Positions 46,047 through 53,887 of a stretch of DNA of 64,000 nt are shown piece after piece. Under the pieces are notes generated by a model, which was not told the DNA's origin, ran no database searches, and saw nothing but the letters and a program-made list of their open reading frames with translations. Made by a program: the position numbers and the translations under genes. Position 1 is the stretch's first letter; every line of letters starts with the position of its first letter. The DNA comes from Anabaena cylindrica PCC 7122 (lineage in GTDB: Bacteria > Cyanobacteriota > Cyanobacteriia > Cyanobacteriales > Nostocaceae), in NCBI RefSeq assembly GCF_000317695.1, contig NC_019773.1, positions 1-64,000 on the forward strand. Direction: 5' to 3'.

Positions 46047-46286
46047 ATGGAAAAAATTAATTTACGTTCCCATATAGGTAAAGATGGGATTCTTACTTTA
46101 GAATTACCTGTAGGAATTACAGATACAGATATAGATGTAACGTTAATACTTAAACCTGTCAATGATGGGACTAAAAAAACAGGCTGAAATCCGGGGTTTT
46201 TCACGGAAATAATTGGCGGTTGGGTAGGAGAATCTTTAGAAAGACCGGAACAGGGGGAATTTGAAACTGGGGAGCAATTATTTTGA
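46047..46286 (+). pseudogene. Antitoxin gene with nonsense mutation
   Basis: The frame from ATG 46047 gives 46 residues (INLRSHIGKDGILTLELPVG onward), meets TGA at 46185, and continues in the same frame for 32 codons to a stop at 46284-46286. The family normally has Trp there (TGG to TGA). The rest (PGFFTEIIGGWVGESLERPE) matches the C-terminus of cyanobacterial antitoxins that precede PIN toxins. The PIN gene overlaps its end and is also broken. Confidence 0.75.
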
Positions 46287-46689
46287 TTTATTTACTTGAT
46301 ACTAATGTTTGTATTCATTTATTAAACAACAGTAATCAGGCAATTACTAAAAGAATAGCACTAGAAGAACCAGAAAATATGTTATTTCTGTAATTACTCA
46401 ATTAGAGCTTTATTATGGGGTATTTCGTAGTAATCAAAAAGATAAAAATTTACAATTATTACAAAGTTTTTTAAATCAATTTACCCTCATACCTTTAGAT
46501 GAAGAATCCGCAAAAATAGCTGGTATAATCAAGGCTGATTTGGCTAGAATTGGTACGCCAATAGGTCCCTATGACGTGGAAATTGCAGCGATCGCTTTAG
46601 CAAATGATTTGATTTTAGTAACCCATAATACAAGGGAATTTAGTAGAGTAAATGGATTAAAAATAGAAGATTGGGAAAGTGAAACTTAG
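46283..46689 (+). pseudogene. vapC: PIN-domain toxin (VapC-like) with frameshift
   Basis: From TTG at 46283 the frame encodes IYLLDTNVCIHLLNNSNQAI with the first catalytic Asp. Near 46378-46381 one base is missing (AATATGTTATTTC), which shifts to a stop. The next frame then continues VISVITQLELYYGVFRSNQ through GPYDVEIAAIALANDLILVT to 46689 with the remaining acidic residues. Loss of both toxin and antitoxin is consistent, since a live toxin without its antitoxin would be harmful. Confidence 0.8.
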
Positions 46690-47021
46690 AGGATTTTATC
46701 TCGTTATCTCGATGTTCCAACTGTGTGCAAAATCTAAAATCCAAAATCTAAAATCTAAGAGGGTGTTTGAAAAGTTTCGAGTGGTGATTTTAGACACTCA
46801 ATGATCCCCCCTAACCCCCCTTATTAAGCTATCCATTACCCACATCTTTCTTAACATGAAATTTGACAAAAAGGAGAAGTTATGCAGGGAGGTAGAGAGA
46901 CAAAAAATCATCAGTGACTCTAGTTGAGGAGCATGAGAAGAAACAGAGCTTAAAAAAGCCTGATGTTCTAAAATTTATTTGTGCTAAAAATTGAAACTGA
47001 CTGACAGGGTGAGGCTAAAGA

Positions 47022-48860
47022 TTAATTAACGACAAGAGACTGACAGACCAGCCAACCTTGAACAAGATCATGTAATCGGCTCAATCCACGCCAGAGAACT
47101 TTCACACCAGGAGAACCATCACCTTTTCGACCCAAAAAACCACCCAATCGAGCAATCCAATTGACAACTTCAGCCAGAGTCGGTGGTGATGTATGAGGAT
47201 AAAGTTGGTGATGTATAGTGGCATAGAGAACTTGCCACTCGTGAGTTTCTAAAACCTGTTCACAACTGGCATCTGGAGAAAAACGAGCTAAGTAAGTCAG
47301 CCACAACAAACGCCAAGCAACTATACTGTAGGTGGCCAAAGCCATTTCTAATCTTTGCGCCGTTTCTAGTTGTAACTTCTCCATCCCACAACCACTTTTT
47401 AAGACATAATGATAGCGTTCAATTAACCAACGATAACAATACCATTGCACAAACTTCTTCACATCTTCAATATTGGTAATGGCTAATGTGGTCAGAAGTA
47501 ACCAACTAATCGGTTCAACCTCTGTTGGTGGGTCAACTTCTGTGACTAAAATTGCCTGTAATGTAATCGGAGCTAGTTGTTCTTTTTTGGCTCGATTTTG
47601 AGGTGGTTCAATGGTAATCGTGGCATAACGAATCGTCAGTGTAGCTGTAACGACCTGCAATGCTAATCGCTCAAACCTGCAATCATCGTCGTTTTCAGCC
47701 AGGATTATTTGCAACTATAATTTCAGTTGAACCAGAATTAATTGCAACTGAACCAGGATTAATTGCAACCAGCCTGCAATCATCCGTTTCGACCAGGATT
47801 ATTTGCAAATAAGCTCAACACTTTACTAGGGTTGAGTTTTCTCTCCTTGATAAGGGTTTGTCAAAAAACTCATGTGAGAGTTTGATAAATTAACTTTGAA
47901 TTCTTTACGAGTTTATTTACTGAAAAAACAACGGTAAAAGGAACTCTAAGCCTTACTAGTGACGCAGTAAAGAAAACGAACGTTTTCTTTACTTTTATAG
48001 TTGCAGATAATTCTGGCTCAAACCGATGATTGCAGGTTAGTTGCAAATAATCCTGGTTTGAAAATCCCTTGATTGCAGGTTTGACTGATTAGTATTGCAG
48101 GTTGCTACATGTAGCCGTTCTGGAAGGTCGAGTAGGATTACGTTTGACTTCCACCGTCATGATACCTTGAGAATCAACAGACTCTAAGGTTGCCCATAAA
48201 TGCTCCTCACAATCAACCAAACAGCGATTTTGACTAGCTCGAATCAAAAAATCTGAGCCTTGACGACGAGGACAAGCAAATAAGTCATAAAAATCGGCTT
48301 CTCGGTCGGCAATTGTCACTACTTGTACTGAAGAAGGAATTATTGACTCTGTTGTGATTAAGGCATCAAGCCATCTTTGACTTTCTTTTTCTGCGGTTGG
48401 TTTTTGCTTTCTTTGTTCCGCTTTTCCTAATTCTTCCTCAATTCTAGACCACACCTGTTGCTCGATGATGCCTAATGGTATTCCCTGTGTGCTTGCTGTC
48501 AACACTGAATGGACTTTTAATCCTTGGGCATATTTACTGTCCAGATATCCTGTTCCTGATAGGGCTTTGTGGCTGGTATAGTTTAGTTCTGTTGTATCTT
48601 GTATTGCCAATACTACCTGATGCTTGACAATTCGCTCTACTGTCGCATCTCCATGTCCTTGTCTAATCATGGATGGTTTGATGTAGGGTGAATCCCAGAA
48701 GTTATATGTAGATGCAAGTCTGTGACCATGTTTCACTGGCTTGAGGTACACTAGCTTCTGGTTTTTCACTTAAGTTGGAGACTATTTTCATCAACCTTTT
48801 GGTTCTTCTTTTATCCCCTAACTCGGTTCTTTCTAGCTCTTCTGTGATCCACTTTTCCAT
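47022..48860 (-). pseudogene. IS4-family transposase, frameshifted and split by a MITE
   Basis: The true start is ATG at 48860 (EKWITEELERTELGDKRRTK). A frameshift near 48720-48735 follows SETW, after which the frame beginning at 48769 carries ASTYNFWDSPYIKPSMIR and the catalytic region AIQDTTELNYTSH. At 48109 the frame enters a 464-bp MITE. Removing it and one duplication copy rejoins RTAT with LTIRYATITIEPP and leads to YCYRWLIERYHYVLKSGCGM (the YREK-like Glu region). The gene is non-functional. Confidence 0.88.
47646..48109. mobile_element. 464-bp MITE with subterminal repeats
   Basis: The ends are inverted repeats of about 40 bp (TGTAACGACCTGCAATGCTA at the left, TGTAGCAACCTGCAATACTA read inward from the right). 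They are flanked by the 6-bp duplication TGTAGC (47640-47645 and 48110-48115). Inside are several copies of a CCAGGATTAATTGCAA-like unit in opposite orientations near both ends. No ORF. The mobilising transposase is unknown. Confidence 0.82.
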
Positions 48861-49134
48861 TGACTGACTTTGGTTTGACTCTGGGTATTGTCATAGACAA
48901 TACACAATTCCTGGCTTTTGTCAAACCTTATGTTAAGAAAGATGTGGGTAATGGATAGCTTATTAAGGGGGGAACTAGAGTCAAAATTCTCCTTTTTAAG
49001 GAGGATTTAGGAGGATCTAAAGTTTTTAATACATCAGCAACCGCTTTTCAAACATCCTCTAAAATCGAACCAATCCAAAATCTAAAATAGTATGTCTAAA
49101 ATAGTATGAGAACTCCACAAAAAGAAATGCCCAA

Positions 49135-49235
49135 TGTCATTCTGTTCACGAAGTGTGGCGTTAGCCATACGAAACGAAGTGTAGTGAAGAATCCTCCGAG
49201 ATGCTTCGTTTCGCTTTGCTACACTCAGCATGACA
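49135..49235. repeat. Palindromic 101-bp repeat replacing the 3' end of avd
   Basis: Near-inverted ends TGTCATTCTG (49135-49144) and CAGCATGACA (49226-49235) enclose a strong imperfect palindrome rich in CGAAACGAAG and CTTCGTTTCG. This is a common type of cyanobacterial interspersed hairpin. It lies just past the stop of the truncated avd frame. Confidence 0.65.
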
Positions 49236-49380
49236 AGACAGGATCATTTATTTTGTGGCTTACTCTATGTCTAACATCATTCGTGTCTGATATCGCAAAA
49301 TGTCTAGTTTAGTATTGAGAGATTCTAATTGAGAAATTTTATTTTTGGCATACTTGGCTTGAATTAAACCTTCTAATAAA

Positions 49381-50814
49381 GGTTCTTCGGTAGTTGTTAT
49401 GCCAAACTATTAGCTACACTCACTAAATAATATTAAAAAATGTATCAATAAATGACTAAAGGTATTGTAGGGGTTGACATACAAAGAGCATTTATTATTA
49501 ACTATAAATGCAATCCAAATTATTTTTAGATAAACTTAAAGTTATGACTGGCAAAAAAGGTATTAAAATTCTAACAGAAATTCTGGATTTAAGCGGTGTA
49601 AAAGTTGTATCACATCGCCTTCATACCGGAATTGGAATGATTTTACAAATTGAACAAGAAAATTCATTTGCTACCTGCCCATATTGTGGCACAACCAGCC
49701 ATAAATTACATCAAAATCATAGACATATTATTAAAGACCTCCCTTTTGGAGAAAAAGAAATATTTTTAGAAATTAATCGCCGACAGTTTAAATGTGAACA
49801 ATGTAAAAAACCATTTAGTGAAGATTTAGATTTTGTTAAAAAGAAAAGAACTTTTACAAATCGCCTTGCAAATAAGACAATACAAGAAGTTTTAGAAAAC
49901 GACATTCATAGTGTAGCAGCAAAAGGTATAGTAACAAAAGACGAAATAGAAAGAATGTTAAAAGACGCATCATCAGAATTACCAGATTTAAAACCTATAA
50001 ATCTAAAAAGACTGGGAATTGATGAAATAGCTTTGAAGAAAGGACATGGGAATTACTGTGCAGTATTAGTAGATTTAGATCAGAGCAAACTAATTGCGAT
50101 TTTAAGCGGACGAACACAAGAAATAATCAGGAAAACCCTTATGGGATGGGGGACAGAGATTCTAGAAAATATAGAAGAAGTCAGTATAGATTTGTGGAGT
50201 GGCTATAAAACTTTAGTAACAGAATTAATGCCAAATGCTCAAGTAGTAGCTGATAGATTTCATGTAATGACACAGATTAACAAAGAATTAGATACACAAA
50301 GAAAAAGGGAAAAACGGAAAGTTGAAGATTTAATCAAGAAAGCAAATACAACAGAAAAATCTAAATATGAAGAAATATTAGCTGGATTGAAGAATAGTAA
50401 ATATCCCTTACTTAAAAATGAAGATAAGTTAACCCAAGAGCAATTAGAGAAACTGATTCAAGTTAAAAATGTCTCGCCTATTTTGAAGGAAATGCACGAA
50501 TTTAAAGAAAAGATTAGGCAAATTTTTAATACTACACAAGATTGGTATACGGGAGTTTTCAAATTAGGTATGTGGTTATCGAGAGCTAAAAAATACTTCC
50601 CAAATAGCAACAATACTATTATTCGTTGGTATCAGGAAATTATAGCCTACTTTGATAATAGGACAACCAGTGGTACTGTGGAAGGAATTAATAACAAGCT
50701 TAAACTAATAAAACGTTCGGGATATGGATTTAAAAACTTTGAAAATTTCCGAATTAGATGCTTATTAAGTTGGCATTATGTTTAATAGTTTAGCATAAAA
50801 AGTACCGAAGAGCC
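49381..50814 (+). mobile_element. Second ISL3-family element, 1434 bp, inside avd
   Basis: The imperfect ends GGTTCTTCGGTAGTTGTTAT (left) and GGCTCTTCGGTACTTTTTAT (right, inverted) are flanked by the perfect 8-bp duplication CTAATAAA (49373-49380 and 50815-50822). It has an intact transposase and is oriented opposite to avd. Confidence 0.94.
49508..50785 (+). CDS. ISL3-family transposase, second type
   Basis: A 425-residue intact transposase. The zinc ribbon is CPYCGTTSHKLHQNH with CEQCKKPF. The catalytic core has GIDEIALKKGHGNYCAVLVD, SIDLWSGYKTLVTELMPNAQ, VADRFHVMTQINKELD and the C-terminal GTVEGINNKLKLIKRSGYGF. It shares the family layout with the element in pVip but is well diverged, so the two insertions are independent. 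ATG at 49508 gives the usual length. Confidence 0.94.
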   Translation: MQSKLFLDKLKVMTGKKGIKILTEILDLSGVKVVSHRLHTGIGMILQIEQENSFATCPYCGTTSHKLHQNHRHIIKDLPFGEKEIFLEINRRQFKCEQCKKPFSEDLDFVKKKRTFTNRLANKTIQEVLENDIHSVAAKGIVTKDEIERMLKDASSELPDLKPINLKRLGIDEIALKKGHGNYCAVLVDLDQSKLIAILSGRTQEIIRKTLMGWGTEILENIEEVSIDLWSGYKTLVTELMPNAQVVADRFHVMTQINKELDTQRKREKRKVEDLIKKANTTEKSKYEEILAGLKNSKYPLLKNEDKLTQEQLEKLIQVKNVSPILKEMHEFKEKIRQIFNTTQDWYTGVFKLGMWLSRAKKYFPNSNNTIIRWYQEIIAYFDNRTTSGTVEGINNKLKLIKRSGYGFKNFENFRIRCLLSWHYV

Positions 50815-51070
50815 CTAATAAATCATAGAGTTGATTGATAATTCTGTCTCCTAATGTGAATTTATGAATTTTTGGTAATCGCTCAATAATTGGCACATAC
50901 CATTTAATACAATCATAGGTCTTTTGGATGACCGATAGTTCTTTCATTTCTTAATATATTTTAATATTTCTCGTCAAATAATTCGAGTCATCAAGATGTC
51001 GCAAAAAGAGCAATTGGAGGACTACCTAAACCCAATTTTGCAAAAAAATTTTTAACGCTCCGCTTTGCTC

Positions 51071-51164
51071 CGCTAACAAAAGTAAAAAAGAACAAGTGCA
51101 AAGTGCAAAAGAGTAAGAGTATAAAGGGCTACTGGATAGTTCTCCCAACAACGCAGACAACACG
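51071..51164 (-). other. Conserved 3' flank of VR2 (IMH-like)
   Basis: This 94-nt minus-strand block is almost identical to 45782-45875 downstream of VR1. It covers the last codons, the stop at 51129-51131 and 58 bp of non-coding sequence. Beyond it the two loci diverge. Confidence 0.7.
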
Positions 51165-51968
51165 CAAACCGATACCGTCGTTGATGTTGCCGCGCTCGCC
51201 CCAAGGGTTAAGGTAACGATACGCGGAACGGCAGATCTCAGGAGAGGAGATCCAAGAACCGCCCCGCAGTACAACGCGTCCTGACTTGTCACTTAGTTTA
51301 TCATCATTATCAAACCAAGCACTCCCATCTACTGGTGCATCTGTATACTTATCATGCCAATCATCCAAACACCACTCCCATAAATTCCCGTGCATATCGT
51401 ATAATCCAAAATTATTAGCTACTCCAAAACTCCCTACTTCTGTTGTTTCTTTTCTATAAACTCCTTTGGGTCCTTGGCCATAAGAACTTCTACCATCATA
51501 GTTAGCTAAATCTGTGGTAATCGTCTCTCCAAAGTGGAATGGTGTCTTAGTCCCCGCTCGACAGGCATATTCCCATTCTGCTTCGCTAGGGAGGCTATAC
51601 TGCCTTTTTGTATGATTTGAGAGCCGTGAACAAAACTCCACCGCATCATACCAAGAAACTTGCTCAACGGGACGATTCGCTCCTTTAAATCTAGATGGGT
51701 CTGGGTTTAGTTTTTTATTGACTTGTGGGAGTTTGGCTACAAATTTCCATTGTGCCTGGGTAACAGGATATTGACCCATGTAGAAGCTAGGAACTGTTAC
51801 CTCATGTTGCGGTCTTTCATTATTTCTACTATCTAATTCATCTTTCGGCGCTCCCATTATAAAAGTGCCACCAGGAATCAGCATCATGTCCAGTTGAATA
51901 TCATTACCTAAATCTTCTCTAAAATATTGTGCTGTTCTTTCGTACTCATGAATCACAATTTTTGGCAC
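51129..51968 (-). CDS. FGE-sulfatase-fold protein, DGR target 2
   Basis: A 279-residue protein consisting almost only of the FGE/C-type-lectin domain: LIPGGTFIMGAPKDELD, SFYMGQYPVTQAQWKFVAKL, YSLPSEAEWEYACRAGTKT, NNFGLYDMHGNLWEWCLDDW, VVLRGGSWISS. It is a close paralogue of the C-terminal domain of target 1 (44162-45814) but lacks its N-terminal 280 residues. The variable region is at the C-terminus. avd starts 182 bp downstream on the same strand, the usual DGR order of target then avd. This is the cassette's own target gene. Confidence 0.85.
   Translation of the reverse strand: MPKIVIHEYERTAQYFREDLGNDIQLDMMLIPGGTFIMGAPKDELDSRNNERPQHEVTVPSFYMGQYPVTQAQWKFVAKLPQVNKKLNPDPSRFKGANRPVEQVSWYDAVEFCSRLSNHTKRQYSLPSEAEWEYACRAGTKTPFHFGETITTDLANYDGRSSYGQGPKGVYRKETTEVGSFGVANNFGLYDMHGNLWEWCLDDWHDKYTDAPVDGSAWFDNDDKLSDKSGRVVLRGGSWISSPEICRSAYRYLNPWGERGNINDGIGLRVVCVVGRTIQ
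51165..51251 (-). other. Putative DGR variable region, VR2
   Basis: An 87-nt core between CGGGGCGGTTCTTGG (51252-51266, inverted) and the conserved flank. It codes for ISSPEI, the constant CRSAYR, then YLNPWGERGNINDGIGL. Differences from VR1 cluster here, mostly at codon positions 1 and 2. Confidence 0.65.
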
Positions 51969-52028
51969 TTTTTGTCACCCTATTGTTACAAATTCTATTA
52001 TTGGGACTTTACCCTAATACAATTCAGT

Positions 52029-52119
52029 TACAGCAGAATTCAGGAGTCAGGAGTAAAACTGGCTTGGTGTCTGGCTTTGAATTTAGATTCTGTACCCAAT
52101 TGATCTGCAATCCGCTCTA
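52029..52119. repeat. 91-bp MITE-like repeat, copy 2
   Basis: Same length and sequence type as 42943-43033. The left end TACAGCAG is intact, while the right end has drifted (TCCGCTCTA). The two copies flank the conflict operon and the DGR cassette. Confidence 0.7.
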
Positions 52120-52586
52120 AATCCAAAAATCTTAAATTACTCAGCGATAGCGCAAGCGCTGCGAAGCGCTTCGCAGCGATCGCCTTCCTATCCATTCCCC
52201 ATTTTCTTAGGGGAAACTTTGAGTAGAGAGTAGAGAATCGCTGCTGCAAGCAGTTCGCATTTTTAATTCTTAAGGGAAAATAGTTGAGTAAGATTAACTA
52301 TCTCAGTGCCAAAAGCGATCGCTTAAAGTAGGTATAGCACTATAAAAATCCCCCCGAAGTTTCCCTTAAGAAAATCTGCCAATTACAAGTTAGAGGGATG
52401 CGATTGGCTACGCCAGTGCCGCAGGCGATCGCTCTATTAAAGTATACAAAAATTTCCCTCAAGAAAATTCTGCACGGTGTCTTTAATACATTTTTCCCCC
52501 AGTATTCTTGGTTTCCCTTAAGAAAATGGTAGGGGTGCTATCGCAAAGCCTAGGAATCGCCCAAGAACACCCATTAAAAATTTCCC
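52120..52586. other. Repeat-only intergenic stretch
   Basis: This 467-bp stretch holds about six copies of the interspersed repeat in both orientations (about 52201, 52266, 52359, 52451, 52510 and 52579). HIP1 sites and palindromic GCGAAGCGCTTCGCAGCG blocks also occur. No gene is supported. It is the densest cluster of the repeat in the window. Confidence 0.8.
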
Positions 52587-52883
52587 CTAAGAAAAAGCAG
52601 ACATATCAAACAAGCTTAACTGTCCTTCCACAACATTACCCCTACCCCCACGATGGTAATTAAGATGACATGACGCGCACACTGGTATCAAGTTCTCAAC
52701 CCTGTTATCAGTAGGTATCATATTGTGGTGATGAACTTGCAGGTTATAGGCACGGGGTTTAATATTGTCAGCAGGTATTTCACCAGGACGTAAGCAGACA
52801 CGCCCACATTTTTGACAACGCCAATCAGCTTTTTCTTTGATGGATTGAGCTAGTTCTTTCCAGTGCTTTGGGTAGTCACTCAT
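52587..52883 (-). CDS. HNH endonuclease
   Basis: A 98-residue HNH nuclease. Zinc-binding Cys pairs are in WRCQKCGRVC and VCASCHLNYH. The catalytic His pair lies in LQVHHHNMIPTDNRVENL, with the Asn of the motif in VENLIPVC. Small standalone HNH proteins occur in cyanobacterial plasmids and phage. It could act in DNA packaging, restriction or homing. The interspersed repeat ends next to its stop codon. Confidence 0.88.
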   Translation of the reverse strand: MSDYPKHWKELAQSIKEKADWRCQKCGRVCLRPGEIPADNIKPRAYNLQVHHHNMIPTDNRVENLIPVCASCHLNYHRGGRGNVVEGQLSLFDMSAFS

Positions 52884-52967
52884 GATAACTATTAAAGCTA
52901 GATACTAGTATTTTACAGTTTCCCTTAAGAAAATTCACTCTTATGGGTTCTACAGTCACAATTCATA

Positions 52968-52991
52968 CAGCAAAAGTAATTACTTTTGCTG
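52968..52991. terminator. Perfect 24-bp palindrome over the RHH stop codon
   Basis: CAGCAAAAGTAA is followed at once by its inverted copy TTACTTTTGCTG. The stop codon of the small RHH gene lies in the centre. It may end transcription or be an operator. It has no T-run, so a classical intrinsic terminator is not certain. Confidence 0.5.
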
Positions 52992-53150
52992 GCTTTGGGT
53001 TGAGTTTTTTAACCAATCCTCAATCAATTCATTGACAACATCCCCCATAGGTCTATCCTGCTGAGTACACGCCACTTTAAACCTCAGCTTTATCTCTTTG
53101 TCTATATACACACTCAACTCAGCTTTACCTTCGGGAATCTTTTTAGCCAT
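52980..53150 (-). CDS. Small ribbon-helix-helix protein
   Basis: A 56-residue protein too short for routine ORF calls. KAELSVYIDKEIKLRFKVAC is the strand and first helix of a RHH fold, and PMGDVVNELIEDWLKN is the second helix. This pattern is common in plasmid partition or copy-control regulators of the CopG/ParG type. The in-frame ATG at 53153 is an alternative. Its stop lies in a perfect palindrome. Confidence 0.72.
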   Translation of the reverse strand: MAKKIPEGKAELSVYIDKEIKLRFKVACTQQDRPMGDVVNELIEDWLKNSTQSQQK

Positions 53151-53360
53151 CATTCCACCGTTATCTCGATTACTCGATAACTAGTATTCTCGCATTCCGT
53201 TGTTAAACCGCTGTTTTTGCGAGATTGCGAGATTGCGCGGTAATTGTTAGGATAAAAATAAGGCGATGCTTACGGCTGGCTTACACCTACGCCTATCTGC
53301 CAAGAATCCGCGATAGCTGCGCCCCCTCAAGGCATCGCCCTAACCCTTACAGGTAAATTC

Positions 53361-53609
53361 ATGATGACACAAGTTCAAAGTCTTATATCAGGTGCTGAAA
53401 GCAACCAAATCAGCTACGTCAAAGAACCCACTGCTGGCAGAGAACCATTGAAACATCTGTTGATTGGGACACGCACAGCCGTAATCAGCACAATCCATAA
53501 TTTACAAGTTCTTGGCTATGCCGATGTTGGGGACTGGAGCCAACCCATGCCCACCGGCAATACTGGGGAAGTGATGAGCATTTTAAGTAGACAAATCTTG
53601 ATTAAATAA
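53361..53609 (+). CDS. Conserved small cyanobacterial protein
   Basis: An 82-residue protein. AGREPLKHLLIGTRTAVIST and LQVLGYADVGDWSQPMPTGN give the look of a short conserved cyanobacterial family seen on plasmids and chromosomes, of unknown function. The start codon follows ATTC with no strong ribosome site. An intrinsic terminator follows 23 bp after the stop. Confidence 0.6.
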   Translation: MMTQVQSLISGAESNQISYVKEPTAGREPLKHLLIGTRTAVISTIHNLQVLGYADVGDWSQPMPTGNTGEVMSILSRQILIK

Positions 53610-53632
53610 CTTGCCTAAAACGCTATTCTTTC

Positions 53633-53660
53633 AGCCCCGGTTTTCACTGGGGTTTTTTTA
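53633..53660 (+). terminator. Intrinsic terminator
   Basis: A hairpin (AGCCCCGG, loop, CTGGGGTT) is followed by a run of seven T. It lies just after the gene ending at 53609. Confidence 0.7.
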
Positions 53661-53718
53661 TTGCTGCTTTCAGTATGATAGCGATCGCTCGCTTCCCTCT
53701 ATATTTTCCCTTAAGAAT

Positions 53719-53859
53719 ATGAAAAATCATGATTGGATGCTAGGAATATTAATTTTAATGGTTGTGAGTGCAGGGTTAATTATTCCAATTACGTATAATT
53801 ATGATTTATATAATCAAGACAAGCAATTTAAAAAGGAGGGATTAAGACCCTCCGAGTAA
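53719..53859 (+). CDS. Small single-pass membrane protein
   Basis: A 46-residue peptide starting KNHDWMLGILILMVVSAGLI, with one transmembrane helix and a charged tail (DLYNQDKQFKKEG). The start codon comes directly after an interspersed repeat (TTTCCCTTAAGAAT at 53705-53718), as in the gene at 1541. The longer ORF from 53611 runs through the terminator and is rejected. Confidence 0.5.
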   Translation: MKNHDWMLGILILMVVSAGLIIPITYNYDLYNQDKQFKKEGLRPSE

Positions 53860-53887
53860 GTAGTATCTCTGTATTCAATGTTTTAAT

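Larger units (their letters stand above)
46829..48958 (-). mobile_element. IS4-type insertion sequence, decayed, containing a MITE
   Basis: Inverted ends CTATCCATTACCCACATC continue through TTTCTTAACAT (46829-46857 against 48930-48958). A 9-bp duplication CTTATTAAG flanks them (46820-46828 and 48959-48967). Without the inner MITE the element is about 1.66 kb. Its transposase is broken twice. Confidence 0.88.
46759..49059. mobile_element. MITE interrupted by an IS4-type element
   Basis: Outer inverted ends GAGGGTGTTTGAAAAG (46759-46774) and CTTTTCAAACATCCTC (49044-49059) belong to a short MITE with a C-rich then G-rich centre (CCCCCCTAACCCCCC). The IS4-type element 46829-48958 has inserted in it. 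Confidence 0.65.
49260..50947 (-). pseudogene. avd: DGR accessory gene avd, split by ISL3 and truncated
   Basis: From ATG at 50947 the frame encodes KELSVIQKTYDCIKWYVPII and HKFTLGDRIINQLYDL, the hallmark start of cyanobacterial Avd four-helix proteins. An ISL3 element (49381-50814) follows. After removing it and one 8-bp duplication, the frame continues LLEGLIQAKYAKNKISQLES through LDILRYQTRMMLDIE to a stop at 49260, in all 81 residues. Family members are usually about 110-130 residues, so the last helix is lost; a hairpin repeat lies directly after. Avd is a pentameric partner of the DGR reverse transcriptase. No reverse transcriptase gene follows. Confidence 0.85.

Noticed and set aside
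45624..51292. ORFs in the other frame across both DGR 3' flanks (45624-45878 and 51026-51292), sharing a tail reading GELSSSPLYSYSFALCTCSF
   Set aside because: The shared tail is explained by the conserved DNA flank read in a second frame; no start or family supports a gene.
37475..52586. Search for a DGR reverse transcriptase or template repeat near the two targets
   Set aside because: No ORF has reverse transcriptase motifs, and no third adenine-rich copy of the variable core was found by eye.
53611..53718. N-terminal extension of the small membrane protein ORF
   Set aside because: It would translate through an intrinsic terminator and a repeat; the ATG at 53719 is the sensible start.
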